Below the pieces are notes generated by a model. It had not been told where the DNA came from. It searched no databases and saw only the letters and a list, made by a program, of their open reading frames with translations. Source: Desulfobulbaceae bacterium (GTDB lineage Bacteria > Desulfobacterota > Desulfobulbia > Desulfobulbales > SURF-16). From it: a stretch of 64,000 bases of DNA. A program made the position numbers and the translations under genes. The stretch lies in NCBI GenBank assembly GCA_024637145.1, contig JAGXFQ010000001.1:33893-97892 (forward strand). The letters are read 5' to 3'. Of this stretch, positions 27,892 to 37,300 are shown one piece after another (position 1 is the stretch's first letter; each line of letters opens with the position of its first letter).

Positions 27892-30501
27892 CTTCAAGGC
27901 CTGATAGTCGGTCTTGCCCGTGCCAAGCACCGGGATCTCCTCGACCTGAATCAGGCGCCGGACGTTATGAAGCGGTGAAAGCCCGGCGGCGCGGATGGCC
28001 TTGTTAGCCTCTTCCCTCGACATCGCAAAGGTAACAAAAAGCACTACCTCAGGCTGCTCTTCATGGGCAGTGGCCTCCACGGCCAGGGGAACGGCGTCAT
28101 CCGGAGCGCTCTCTATCTGGCTCAACAAGGCGGTCTCAATGGCCGGCAGGGAGATCATCTCGCCGCCGAGCTTAATAAACCGCTTCAAGCGCCCGCGAAA
28201 GGTGAGAATCCCCTGCTCGTCCTCAGAGACCAGATCCCCGGTCTCATACCACTCCTTGCCGTCATATTCCACAAAGGGCTGTTTGCCGTCATGGTGGAGA
28301 TAGCCCCTGAAGACATTGGGGCCACGGACCAGCAGCACGCCCTGCTGGCCACGGGGCACGGGCTGTTGCCCAGCCACATCTACAATGACATGCTCCATGG
28401 AGGGGAGCAGAGGGCCGATGCTGCCTGCCACCGGATTCGCCGGCCTGTTGAGAGTGACGCCGGGGGCACACTCGGTGACGCCGTACGCCTCACACATCAC
28501 CACCTGGGGACAGGCACGGCCCATGGCCTCATAGACATGAGGGGGGCATTTCTCGGCCCCGGTAAAGACGAGGCGGAGGCTTACGAGCTGGCCCGGGAGT
28601 GCGGCCCGCAGAATACCGTTTAAAAAGGTGGGGGTGCCGATCAGCACCGTGGTCTTGTACACCTCGCAGATCTTGGCCAGGATGCCGGCCTCGGTGGGGT
28701 TGGCATGGTAGACGGTCTTCACCCCCAGACAAACGGAGAGCAGCAGGGTGCCGGTGAGACCGAGTGAGTGAAAGGGCGGCAACATGCCCAGGAGGCTGTC
28801 ATTGCCGTGGAATTGCAGAACCTGGCCGACATCACGGAGGTTGGCCAGAAAATTGGCATGGCTGAGGGGCACGGCCTTGGGCCTGGCCTCGGAGCCGGAG
28901 GTAAAGAGAATGGCGGCGATCGCATCCCCTGAGCCATGGCGGCCAAGCAGGGAGCAACTGCCGTAACTCTTTAATTTGGCTATTATCTTCTGCGGCAGCG
29001 AAAAGGTGGCGCCCATCTCCTCAAGGAGGAGCCAAGCCACCTTGAGACGGTCAAGTTTCAGGCCCTGATCAGTGAGGCGTGTCATCAGGGGCTGGGCCGA
29101 AATCACCGTCTGCACCCCGACCTTGTCCAGACAATAGGCCATATTGCCCTGGCCCACGGTCCAGTTGACCATGACCGGTGTTTTGCCGGCAAAAAGCAGG
29201 GCCAGATAGGCAAGGGTACAGCCCACCCCGGCCGGCAGCATGAGACCGACACGATCACCGGCAATCTTTGCGAACTGCGGCACCAGGAGATGCAGGGCAA
29301 TAATGATATCACGATTGCTGCGCACGCCGCTGCGCAGATCAGCGATAATGGCCTTATCCGGATCTTTTCTGGCCTGCTGGAGGAAAAGTTCAGTGATGGT
29401 CTCTCCGGCGCCCAGCACCAGGGGCCCGCTCTTCTGGGCGGCAAACCAGGCGGGAGGAGGCAGGCCGACCTGGTCATCCTTGCGGCTGATCATCTGGCCA
29501 GAGGCGGCCAGCAGCAGGTCCTCGGCCGTGTTGAGGCTCTCCAGCTCCTCAATGGTGAATCCGAACTCCTGCTCAATCCAGACCACCAGCTCGGCCAGCC
29601 CCAGGGAGTCCAGGCCAAGGTCGCTGGCCAGATTATCCTTTTTCTGGACATGCTCGACCCCGCTGATCTCGCTGATCTTGGCAAAGACCTGCGTCCGCAC
29701 CGCCTCGCTCACCTTGCCGCTGTCACCGACGATCTTCTTTTTACCCGGCTCCGCTCTGAGCTGCGGGCGGCTGCCCTGCCACCAGAAATGGGGCACAAAA
29801 GTATTGGCTGCCGCCTTTTTATTATAAAAATCTTCCAGATATTTGTTGAGCAGCAACCGGTCGCCGTTATGGGGAAGGTCGGCAGGCTCCTCAAACTCAA
29901 GGACAACCTGGCGCTTGGGCATAAAGAAGATGCCATTGATCAGGAGATAGAAGATATGTTTGGAAATGTCGGCCAGCAGGGTCGGCGTCCGACCGCTGGC
30001 CCTGGAAAAGGAGGAGCCCCACAGACCGGTGGTACGCACCAGAACAACGCGGGTTTCCGGGGCCTGCTTAAGAATGGCCGCCACCCCGCCGTTGGCGCGG
30101 AGCGATTCATAACGGCTGCGATAAATCCGGCCGGAGGGATAGAGCAGAATATTATCATTATGGCGAAGACTTTTGCCAATCTCGGCCATGGCCACCACCA
30201 CCTCATCCCGGCCATGGCGACCTTTGCTGGCAATATCAGGGATGGTCACACAGCGCGCCAGCTTCATAATCTGACGCACCACAGGCAGGGCAACCTGGCT
30301 CTCGTCGGCCAGGGGCCGGGGATGAAAGCGCTCATGCAGGCAGAGATACATGATCAGGGGATCAATGAGGGCCGGATGATTGGGCAGAAAGAGGATGCCC
30401 TGACCGGCAGTTGAGGGCTTGATCCTGTCCAGCCCCTTGATAACAAGGCGATAGCGCAGGCGCACCAGATTACGCACAATAAAAACAACTATATTCAACA
30501 T
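27880..30501 (-). CDS. aas: Acyltransferase–ACP–acyl-ligase fusion (Aas-like)
   Basis: 873 residues in three modules. A PlsC-type acyltransferase (about 1–240; NHPALID is the HX4D catalytic box, YPSGRIYR the substrate box) is followed by an acyl-carrier domain (about 262–338; S299 in LGLDSLGLAE for phosphopantetheine). An AMP-forming acyl ligase follows (about 365–873; FTSGSEARPKAVPLSH, YETGDL, and GTGKTDYQAL with the catalytic Lys). E. coli Aas re-acylates lysophospholipid and has only the first and last modules; the built-in carrier is the difference. It follows an LplT-like transporter gene, overlapping by 7 bp. Confidence 0.88.
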   Translation of the reverse strand: MLNIVVFIVRNLVRLRYRLVIKGLDRIKPSTAGQGILFLPNHPALIDPLIMYLCLHERFHPRPLADESQVALPVVRQIMKLARCVTIPDIASKGRHGRDEVVVAMAEIGKSLRHNDNILLYPSGRIYRSRYESLRANGGVAAILKQAPETRVVLVRTTGLWGSSFSRASGRTPTLLADISKHIFYLLINGIFFMPKRQVVLEFEEPADLPHNGDRLLLNKYLEDFYNKKAAANTFVPHFWWQGSRPQLRAEPGKKKIVGDSGKVSEAVRTQVFAKISEISGVEHVQKKDNLASDLGLDSLGLAELVVWIEQEFGFTIEELESLNTAEDLLLAASGQMISRKDDQVGLPPPAWFAAQKSGPLVLGAGETITELFLQQARKDPDKAIIADLRSGVRSNRDIIIALHLLVPQFAKIAGDRVGLMLPAGVGCTLAYLALLFAGKTPVMVNWTVGQGNMAYCLDKVGVQTVISAQPLMTRLTDQGLKLDRLKVAWLLLEEMGATFSLPQKIIAKLKSYGSCSLLGRHGSGDAIAAILFTSGSEARPKAVPLSHANFLANLRDVGQVLQFHGNDSLLGMLPPFHSLGLTGTLLLSVCLGVKTVYHANPTEAGILAKICEVYKTTVLIGTPTFLNGILRAALPGQLVSLRLVFTGAEKCPPHVYEAMGRACPQVVMCEAYGVTECAPGVTLNRPANPVAGSIGPLLPSMEHVIVDVAGQQPVPRGQQGVLLVRGPNVFRGYLHHDGKQPFVEYDGKEWYETGDLVSEDEQGILTFRGRLKRFIKLGGEMISLPAIETALLSQIESAPDDAVPLAVEATAHEEQPEVVLFVTFAMSREEANKAIRAAGLSPLHNVRRLIQVEEIPVLGTGKTDYQALKRML

Positions 30502-31769
30502 GGAGAATCCACCCGACCATAACGTTTAAAAGCAAAACAAAAACAGAGGGCGCCAAGGCAGGTCGTCAACCCAAGGACCAACATGGCCACACTGGGGGCC
30601 AGCACGGCATGCAGGCCCTCAAAGCAGATACCTGATAAAAAAATTGCGGAAAAAGCCGTGAAATTCGAAACAGCAATGATCTTGCCCTTCTGATCGGCCC
30701 GCGGCCGCAGCTGAATAAAGCTGGCCAGGGGAATAAGAAAGAGGCCGCCGCCGCAGCCTGCCACCATCAGGGCCATGATGAGCAGGGGCAGCTGCAGGGC
30801 AACAGAGCCAAGAGAGACAGCAGCCCAGGTGCTGACCAGCCCAAACCCCATGACAAGAAAAGCCGGTCCCATGATCCGGTGCCAGCCAGGACCGCCGGCA
30901 ATCCTGGCCGCCAAAAAAGAGCCGGCGCATACCCCCACCATGAGCGAAACCACCAGCATACTGGTGATGGTCTGCGACATACCAAGCTCAATAATGCCCA
31001 TGACATTGATGACCAGAACCACCACGGAGGAGATAAAATAAAAAAAAGCGTCACCGGCAATAACCGTCAACAACAGCCCATCGGTGCGCAGGCGGTAGAG
31101 ATCGGCAAGGGAATGGAGGGGACCCAGCCAGGGGAAACGCTCCCTGGCCCCGGCCGGCGGCCGCTTTACCACGCCAAAACTTACCACCACGCCAATAGCT
31201 GCCACCAGCAGAACAAAAATGGCCACCAGCAGCCGACCAAAGGGGATGACCGTGGCAAACCAGGCCTGATCAAGGGCCACCCCGGCCAGACCGATACCCG
31301 CCAAAATGGCCAGGGTGGTGACCAGCTTAAGCACGGCATTAGCCGTGGTCACAAATTCCTTGGGATAGAGTTCCGGAATGGAGCCGTTAATGGCCGGGCC
31401 AAAAAGGGTGGACTGGGCCGCCATAATAAAGACCATGGCCAGGATGCAGGACCAGTTCAGGGTGATAAAGCCATAGGCCCCCACCAGCATGGCAAAAAAC
31501 TCCAGGAACTTGGCCCCCACCACCACATTTTTCTTGGAGAAGCGATCGGCAAACCAGCCGGCCTGGGCCGAAAAGAGGATAAAAGGCAGGGAAAAAAGCA
31601 TGGTGGCCTTGCCCTGCAGGCCGCTTAAACCGGCGCCCACGGCAAGCAGCATGGCGGCCTGTTTAAAAAAATTATCATTAAAGGCCCCCAGAAAATAGGT
31701 AATGGCCATGGCGATAAAACGGGAACGGCCCCTGGCGATCTGCGCTTTTATTTCAGGAGAATAGATCAT
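30495..31769 (-). CDS. lplT: MFS transporter, LplT-like lysophospholipid flippase
   Basis: About 424 residues with 12 predicted membrane segments; the N-terminal ITYFLGAFNDNFFKQAAMLL is typical of LplT-type carriers. LplT brings lysophospholipid across the inner membrane for re-acylation by Aas; gene order lplT–aas is conserved here and the ends overlap. The open frame extends to 31826; ATG 31769 (MIYSPEIKAQIARG) is preferred, though no start has a clear ribosome site. Confidence 0.84.
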   Translation of the reverse strand: MIYSPEIKAQIARGRSRFIAMAITYFLGAFNDNFFKQAAMLLAVGAGLSGLQGKATMLFSLPFILFSAQAGWFADRFSKKNVVVGAKFLEFFAMLVGAYGFITLNWSCILAMVFIMAAQSTLFGPAINGSIPELYPKEFVTTANAVLKLVTTLAILAGIGLAGVALDQAWFATVIPFGRLLVAIFVLLVAAIGVVVSFGVVKRPPAGARERFPWLGPLHSLADLYRLRTDGLLLTVIAGDAFFYFISSVVVLVINVMGIIELGMSQTITSMLVVSLMVGVCAGSFLAARIAGGPGWHRIMGPAFLVMGFGLVSTWAAVSLGSVALQLPLLIMALMVAGCGGGLFLIPLASFIQLRPRADQKGKIIAVSNFTAFSAIFLSGICFEGLHAVLAPSVAMLVLGLTTCLGALCFCFAFKRYGRVDSPC

Positions 31770-31929
31770 TTTGTCATTGTAGATAAAGGCCATGGGGCCC
31801 AGGGGAACATGCAACCCAGAGGGCATAGCAATAGGGGAAAAAGTTTGCTTTTTTTTTTGTGGTTGTGGATTACCCGGATAACCTCAGACCGGCGTCCCCG
31901 GTGATCACCCTTTTTCACCCATCCCACGC

Positions 31930-32658
31930 TTAAAAAAGCAGGGTGGCACCCAAGATCAGCACCGTCAGATCCACACAGAGATGACTGACATAACAATCAG
32001 TCAGTGACCAGCCGCGGAGACGATGCCAACTCCATATCCCCCCGGCCACCATGGTGGCCCAAGTGAAAAGAAGGGTAAGAGCCAGAGGGAAATAGGGGCG
32101 CAGGGTAAAATAATGATGGAAGCCAAAAAAAAGAGCGCCCCAGCCGATAATGAGTGGTGGATGTTTAACACGATTTCGCAATTCATCCAGCAAAAAACCG
32201 CGCCAGTACCACTCTTCAAAAGCGGCATTGACCACCAGGATAAAAACGGAGAGGCGCCAGTAGGCGTCAAGAATACCCAGACTGAGGAGCTTGCGGCGGA
32301 TCCCCGCCCCATGGAGATCCGCCTGCAGGAAAAGATAGGCGCCCCAGATGGCCATGCTTAACAGAGCGCCACTCTGCAGGCCCCGCCACCGCGGCGGCTG
32401 CAGAGCCATGCGGCCCACACCCGCTCGCCAGCTCTGGCCGCGCAGGCGCCAGACCACAAAGGGCAGCACAAACAACACCACCTTGGCAAGGGGATAGAGA
32501 AGGAAGGGGAAGATTTCCAGATAAAAGGAGATCCAGGTGGCCACGGCCGGTAAAGAGGCCATTACTACAAGCACAAAAAAGGACAAATATCTGTTTGTGG
32601 CCACGGACATGGCTTCTGGTTTTTTCATTTTCAGACGCACCTGCAAACTGCGGACCAT
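31930..32658 (-). CDS. CPBP family intramembrane protease
   Basis: 242-residue membrane protein of the CAAX-protease/bacteriocin-processing (CPBP, Abi) family. All three motifs are visible: EEWYWRGF (EExxxR), FGFHHY, and HLCVD near the C terminus. Substrate unknown. It stands on the same strand upstream of the lplT-aas pair, about 160 bp apart. ATG could also be at the internal MKKPEAM. Confidence 0.85.
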   Translation of the reverse strand: MVRSLQVRLKMKKPEAMSVATNRYLSFFVLVVMASLPAVATWISFYLEIFPFLLYPLAKVVLFVLPFVVWRLRGQSWRAGVGRMALQPPRWRGLQSGALLSMAIWGAYLFLQADLHGAGIRRKLLSLGILDAYWRLSVFILVVNAAFEEWYWRGFLLDELRNRVKHPPLIIGWGALFFGFHHYFTLRPYFPLALTLLFTWATMVAGGIWSWHRLRGWSLTDCYVSHLCVDLTVLILGATLLF

Positions 32659-32750
32659 GGGCCGGCAGCCAGCCCTGCAGCGGCAGAGGGGTTCTTCAGC
32701 CCTCTGCTTAAAAAACAGAGATTGTTCGTCAAGAGTGGACAGCTGATCTT

Positions 32751-32780
32751 TATTCTATAACAGTACTATGTTATAGAATA
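32751..32780. promoter_or_regulatory. Perfect AT-rich palindrome (possible operator)
   Basis: TATTCTATAACA and its exact inverse TGTTATAGAATA separated by six bases. It lies between the divergent CPBP gene and TSUP gene, where an operator would be expected. No regulator is identified; a hairpin in RNA is the alternative. The rest of this 280-base gap shows nothing clear. Confidence 0.5.
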
Positions 32781-32938
32781 AACCCTTATCCTGATCCTGA
32801 AAAACAGGGTGCCGCCTGAGGCCTCCGGGCGGCAGCGACAGCGGAGAGGACGGAGATGATTTTCCTCTCACTTTTTTTCAGCCTATACCTGCCCAACCCG
32901 AGACACAAGAGAACCCTGCTTCTTAAAAAGGAAACGCC

Positions 32939-33304
32939 ATGACAGACCTCAACAACCCGCTCCTGCTTCTGCTCTTTGGTGTCCTGGTGGGAACAGGCGC
33001 CTCCTTTTCCGGTCTGGGTGGCGGCTTCCTGATCGTGCCGCTGCTCATCTTCCTGGGCTATAGCGCCCAAAGGGCAGTGGGCACCTCCTTTGTGGCCATT
33101 CTGGTCATTGCCGTTTCCGCCCTGGTGGCCCATAACAAGCTGGCCCATGTCGACTACCGGGCCGGCCTCCTCCTGGGCGCCGGCGGCGTGCTGGGGGCGC
33201 AGATAGGCGCCCGCCTCATTGATCAGGTCTCCAGCGGCAGCTTCAAGAAGATCTTTGCCGTGATTCTCCTGGGCCTGGCCGGCTATCTGTTCTGGCAGAA
33301 GTAA
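32939..33304 (+). CDS. TSUP (TauE/SafE) family protein, half-size
   Basis: 121 residues with four predicted membrane segments. The N-terminal pattern GTGASFSGLGGGFLIVPLL and HVDYRAGLLLGAGGVLGAQIGARL is the repeated unit of sulfite/anion exporters. Full-length TSUP proteins have two such halves (about 250 residues); this has one and ends cleanly in FWQK-stop. It may work as a homodimer or be a truncated gene. Confidence 0.82.
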   Translation: MTDLNNPLLLLLFGVLVGTGASFSGLGGGFLIVPLLIFLGYSAQRAVGTSFVAILVIAVSALVAHNKLAHVDYRAGLLLGAGGVLGAQIGARLIDQVSSGSFKKIFAVILLGLAGYLFWQK

Positions 33305-33334
33305 TTTTTTGCTGATGCCATAAATAAAAACCCT

Positions 33335-33430
33335 TTCACCACAGAGGCACAAAGGCACGAAGGTTTTTTATCTCTGTGTCTTTGTGCCTCTGTGGTGAAA
33401 AAAAACAATTTCCTTTGTGCCTCTGTGGTA
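33335..33430. repeat. Element C, copy 4 with extra half-arm
   Basis: Hairpin of about 65 bp with arms TTTCACCACAGAGGCACAAA and its inverse (33335–33399), followed by a second partial arm (CCTTTGTGCCTCTGTGGT, to about 33430). It sits immediately before the start of the hydrolase gene. Confidence 0.7.
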
Positions 33431-33600
33431 TCAAAAAATCATGCCAACCACCCTCTTCCTGCATGGCCTCGACTCCTCGAGCCAGGGCACTAAGGGCCGT
33501 TATTTCCAGGCCCATTTTCCCGCAATGCTCTGCCCTGATTTCAGCGGTGATCTTGACCAGCGCCTGGCCCAGCTTGAGGTGGTGTGTCGAGGTCATACAG

Positions 33601-35535
33601 TCGCGGTAGGGACGCCGGTCTCCCGGCGCCCCCCGCACAGATCCGTACGTGAGGAATTACCTCATACGGCTCCTACCTCGGGTTGGTGACACAAAGTCGC
33701 TGGTAGGGGTAAGGGTGCCTTACCTTGGCCGTGGGCAGCCACGTTCTGACCAGCCGCCTAAACCTTTCCCAGGTCAGGCTGCGGGCTTTTTGGCTTCTGC
33801 GCCTGAGCGCTTTGAACCAGTCCCGCATTATCTCTGTTCGAAAGGTGTCGGTGGCCTGTCTGTTGCCAGGAACTCCATAGTAGTTAAGATGACCATTCAC
33901 AACCGACCGCAGCCATTTTCCCTGATCCGGGACCGGCACGTGCCGTCGTTTCATAATCTCTTTCCTTACTTCTTTTAACTTGCTCCTGAGACGCTTGGCG
34001 ATGGTTTTGCGCCGAATGGTAAATCTCCCGCCCTTCCGTGTTTTTGCACAGATATGGGTGAACCCAAGAAAATCGAAGGTCTCGGGTTTACCATCTCCGC
34101 GTTTCTCACGGTTTGCAGCGGCAAATCGCCCAAACTCAATGAGTCGGGTTTTCCCCTGGTGCAACTCCAATCCGAATTTTGCCAGCCGCTCCCGTAAATC
34201 TTTCAGGAGTTGCTCTGCTTTATTTCGATATTGACAACCTATGACAAAATCATCGCAATACCTGATGATGATTACTTCGCCCTGGGAAGTCTTTCGCCAA
34301 TTGTCTACCCATAGATCAAGAGCATAGTGCAGGTAGATGTTTGCCAGCAAAGGCGAAATTACCGCCCCTTGTGGCGTTCCCACTGTACTCTTTGACCAGA
34401 CGCCCTCCTCTGACACTCCCGCCCTGAGCCATTTCCGGATCAGGCGGATGAGTCGTTGGTCGGCGATACGATGTTCCAAGAACTTTATCAGCCACTCATG
34501 TGAGATGGCATCGAAAAATCCCTGGATATCCGCATCCAGCACCCAGCTGATCTTCCGCTGTGTTATTCCGACATAGACCGCATCCAGGCCATTATGCTGG
34601 CTGCGACCTGGCCGGAATCCGTAGCTGAAACCGATAAAATCCTCTTCATAAATCTGGTTGAGAACCCATACCACGGCCTGTTGAACTATTTTGTCCTCCA
34701 AGCTGGCTATGCCTATCGGTCTTTTGCGACCATCAGGCTTGGGTAACCAGATTCGTTTCGAAGGCTTTGCACGGTATCCGCCACCTTGCACACGACCATG
34801 GAGATCCGCTACGCGTTCCTCCAGGTGCTCCCCGTACTCCTGCCATGTTTCACCATCGACTCCTGATGCGGCATCGCGTTTCAACGCTTTATAGGCATCC
34901 TGGAGAAGTGTTTCGGTGATATGGTGCATGAGGCTGGTGAAGCGAAGGGTCTTATCCTGCCCTGCTGCTTTATGTATCCTCTCAAGTCCGTTCAATGTTT
35001 TCCCCTGTCCCTGTGTACAGGTCACAGTCGTCCTCTCGATGATTTCCCTTGGTCATCGCCCTTCCCTCCAGCATCTCCGCTGCCATACCGGGATTGCATG
35101 GTTTTGTTCGACGCCTTTTCAGGTACTATGTTGATGTCCGACTTCTCAGAAACGTGCATGTCAAGAGTACGGCCACAGGCCTTCCCTGACCGGCCCGCCG
35201 GCTCTACCTGCCGGTGGGCGTTTCTGAGATCTCCCGGTTCTCGAGCATAGAGCTTCCACGCATGCGCAGGGTCTCTGACTCCGCGGAGCCGGTGGCTGAC
35301 TCGCTGGGTTTACGTCAAAAATACCACCGTGTTGCCTTCCCCTTCAAGTCACAAGGTCGGCACTCCGGATGAGGTGATTTCGGAGCTCAATGGCTGGCCT
35401 GCGTGTTTCCCCTGTCAACGCTTCGCCGCTTCCTCACGGACAGCCGACGCATGACTCGGGGTCATGATGGAGCAGCTTCTCCTTTCATGTAAGGGACTTT
35501 CACCCTCTACCCTATGCCGGTTTATCCCGGCGCTT
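33601..35535 (-). mobile_element. Group II intron, antisense to its host gene
   Basis: About 1.94 kb. The minus strand carries the maturase ORF, then a domain V hairpin (33638–33672: GAGCCGTATGAGG, AATT region, CCTCACGTACGG) and a GC-rich domain VI (about 33604–33635) immediately after the ORF stop. The 5' end lies near 35533–35537, where the minus strand reads GCGCCGGGATAAACC then GTAGAGGGTGAAAGTCCCTT, typical of domain I. No target duplication is expected or seen. Confidence 0.85.
33673..35025 (-). CDS. ltrA: Group II intron reverse transcriptase/maturase
   Basis: 450 residues. Reverse-transcriptase blocks are clear: ASGVDGETW, LPKPDGRKRPIGIASLEDKI, GFSYGFRPGRS, LDADIQGFFDAISH, GTPQGAVISPLLANIYLH, and RYCDDFVIGC, the catalytic box (YCDD rather than the common YADD). 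A maturase domain X follows, ending WLPTAKVRHPYPYQR. There is no HNH endonuclease domain, so mobility would rely on target-primed insertion without second-strand cleavage. The frame is intact. Confidence 0.93.
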   Translation of the reverse strand: MTCTQGQGKTLNGLERIHKAAGQDKTLRFTSLMHHITETLLQDAYKALKRDAASGVDGETWQEYGEHLEERVADLHGRVQGGGYRAKPSKRIWLPKPDGRKRPIGIASLEDKIVQQAVVWVLNQIYEEDFIGFSYGFRPGRSQHNGLDAVYVGITQRKISWVLDADIQGFFDAISHEWLIKFLEHRIADQRLIRLIRKWLRAGVSEEGVWSKSTVGTPQGAVISPLLANIYLHYALDLWVDNWRKTSQGEVIIIRYCDDFVIGCQYRNKAEQLLKDLRERLAKFGLELHQGKTRLIEFGRFAAANREKRGDGKPETFDFLGFTHICAKTRKGGRFTIRRKTIAKRLRSKLKEVRKEIMKRRHVPVPDQGKWLRSVVNGHLNYYGVPGNRQATDTFRTEIMRDWFKALRRRSQKARSLTWERFRRLVRTWLPTAKVRHPYPYQRLCVTNPR

Positions 35536-35982
35536 TCAACCTGACCCTGATCGGTTCCAGCTTCGGCGGCCTGATGGCCAGCTGCTTTGCCATCCGGCAT
35601 CCGGCCCGGGTTGCCAGACTCATCCTCCTGGCCCCGGCCCTCAATTTCCCGGACTTTCAAGTACCGCCGGCACAGATTGCTGTCCCGACCCTGCTGGTGA
35701 TGGGCACCAACGATACGGTGTGCCCACCTGCCCTGGTCGGGCCCCTGGCCGAGGCCACCTTCAGCAATCTGGAGGTCAGGCTGGGGGATGATGATCATCT
35801 ACTGAAGAGGATGTTTGCGGAAGTGGAGTGGCAGGCGCTGCTAAGGAAAACCTGAATATCGAGGTCACCCGAAATTCCGAACCACCGAAGGGGAAACACT
35901 TCAACATTCACTATTCCGCGGAGTCTCCCAGATAAGCGAAGAGTTCAGGCTCACATAGCTCTTTGAAGTTTGCAATACTCCT

Positions 35983-37281
35983 CTATCCTGCCTCATAAAG
36001 ATAGCGGACATCCTGGCAGACAAACTCCTCCAGGGTGGCATCGAGAAAGGATTTCTTACAATCCACATCCATGGTGCGGTCAGCGCGATATTTCATGTAA
36101 CGGCAGCCGCCGAAACAGAGAGGCAGATAGACACAATCTAGACACTCCCCATGCTGGCGCCAGTTATGGCGATTATACTGCTGGCTATAGTCCGTCATCC
36201 CCTGCCAGATGTCACCACTAGCCAGCTCCTCCTGACCCACCAGGGCCGGGCATTGATAGATCGTGCCGTCATAATAGATGGTAAAGGCGTCATCACGATC
36301 CACCATACAGGGCGTTGGCCTGTCAGCCTGTTGCGGGTAGCCATGCTGCCAGAGTGCTTCCCGGAGGAAGATGGCGGCCTGGGGCAACCAGTTTTCGGTG
36401 ACCGAGCTGCAACCACCGTGAAATCCCAGGGGGGAAAAGCGTTCATCAGGCTGCATCACCGGAAAGAAACGGACAGATTCAAAAACCTCGGGACCGAGAC
36501 CCGCTCCCTCCAGCTCGGCAAACATCTCGGGAAAGCGGGCATAGGTGTCGCGCCCGTAATTACCACCAACCCGCAGGGCGACAAGACCGGCGCACTCCTT
36601 GATATTGGCCACGATCCCGGCAAAGCTGGGGCCGCCGCCCACCAGGGGCCGGGTGGTGTTATGGAGGGCGGCCGGGCCGTCCACGGTGAGCCTGATACCG
36701 CTGAGCCCCAGGGGCAGTAAAGTCTCCACAACCTGACGGCGCATCAGGGAACCGTTGGAGACCAAGACAAAATCATAGCTGCCGCCCATCTCGGCCATGG
36801 CCTGTTGCATACGGCGGGAGATCTCCTTGATCTGCGCCACATACAAAAAAGGCTCACCGCCATAAAAATCAAGGCAGATCTTATTCTTGCCCCTGGCCTG
36901 ACATTCCTTGACCAAAAAACGCACCAATTGCTCGGCAGTATGAGCGCTCATGGCAAAGGAGCCCTTGAGGTCGCCCTCATAGCAATAGGTGCAGGCGAAG
37001 TTGCAATGCATGCCGAGGATGACGGCCACCGAGAGATGGGGGCTGAGGCTATTGACCTCATCGATGAGACCATGGACCTCGCGGCGTTCCTCATCATGAT
37101 CGGAGACCAGCAGGCCGATGTCGGCCAGAGCCTCGGCCCCCTCGACAGGCTCGCCCCTTTTGAGACGGGCCAGGGAGTCATGATCGATGATGACCTGGGC
37201 CCCGCTGCGGGTGGAAAAGAGGATGGTGGCCTGGGAATCAGCAGGGTGGGGAAATTCGCGGAGATAGCTGGAGAGCAACAT
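35983..37281 (-). CDS. Radical SAM/SPASM peptide maturase (geopeptide-maturase type)
   Basis: About 432 residues. The radical SAM cluster motif CNFACTYCYEG (CX3CX2C, C93/C97/C100 from this start) is followed by LDFYGGEPFL and VSNGSLM. The SPASM region holds the auxiliary Fe-S ligands (IYQCPAL, CLDCVYLPLCFGGC, DVDCKK). Such enzymes modify ribosomal peptides, often forming thioether bonds to Cys. ATG 37281 has GAGGTG eight bases upstream; a GTG at 37293 is the alternative. A 31-codon Cys-containing peptide gene lies directly upstream on the same strand. Confidence 0.87.
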   Translation of the reverse strand: MLLSSYLREFPHPADSQATILFSTRSGAQVIIDHDSLARLKRGEPVEGAEALADIGLLVSDHDEERREVHGLIDEVNSLSPHLSVAVILGMHCNFACTYCYEGDLKGSFAMSAHTAEQLVRFLVKECQARGKNKICLDFYGGEPFLYVAQIKEISRRMQQAMAEMGGSYDFVLVSNGSLMRRQVVETLLPLGLSGIRLTVDGPAALHNTTRPLVGGGPSFAGIVANIKECAGLVALRVGGNYGRDTYARFPEMFAELEGAGLGPEVFESVRFFPVMQPDERFSPLGFHGGCSSVTENWLPQAAIFLREALWQHGYPQQADRPTPCMVDRDDAFTIYYDGTIYQCPALVGQEELASGDIWQGMTDYSQQYNRHNWRQHGECLDCVYLPLCFGGCRYMKYRADRTMDVDCKKSFLDATLEEFVCQDVRYLYEAG

Positions 37282-37300
37282 GGGAGTGAACACCTCATAA

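Larger units (their letters stand above)
33441..35855 (+). pseudogene. Alpha/beta hydrolase (YqiA-like) split by a group II intron
   Basis: The first segment 33441–33600 encodes MPTTLFLHGLDSSSQGTKG … and the last 35536–35855 encodes NLTLIGSSFGGLMAS (nucleophile elbow GSSFGG) … TLLVMGTNDTVCPP (catalytic Asp) … DDDHLLKR (His). Removing about 1935 bases in between restores one frame of roughly 158 residues, a YqiA/YcfP-type esterase size. The insert is a group II intron on the opposite strand, so it cannot be spliced out of this gene's mRNA. The junctions are certain only to about five bases. Confidence 0.8.

Noticed and set aside
35415..35798. 127-codon minus-strand ORF at the intron 5' end
   Set aside because: Overlaps intron domain I and the hydrolase coding strand; no protein features.
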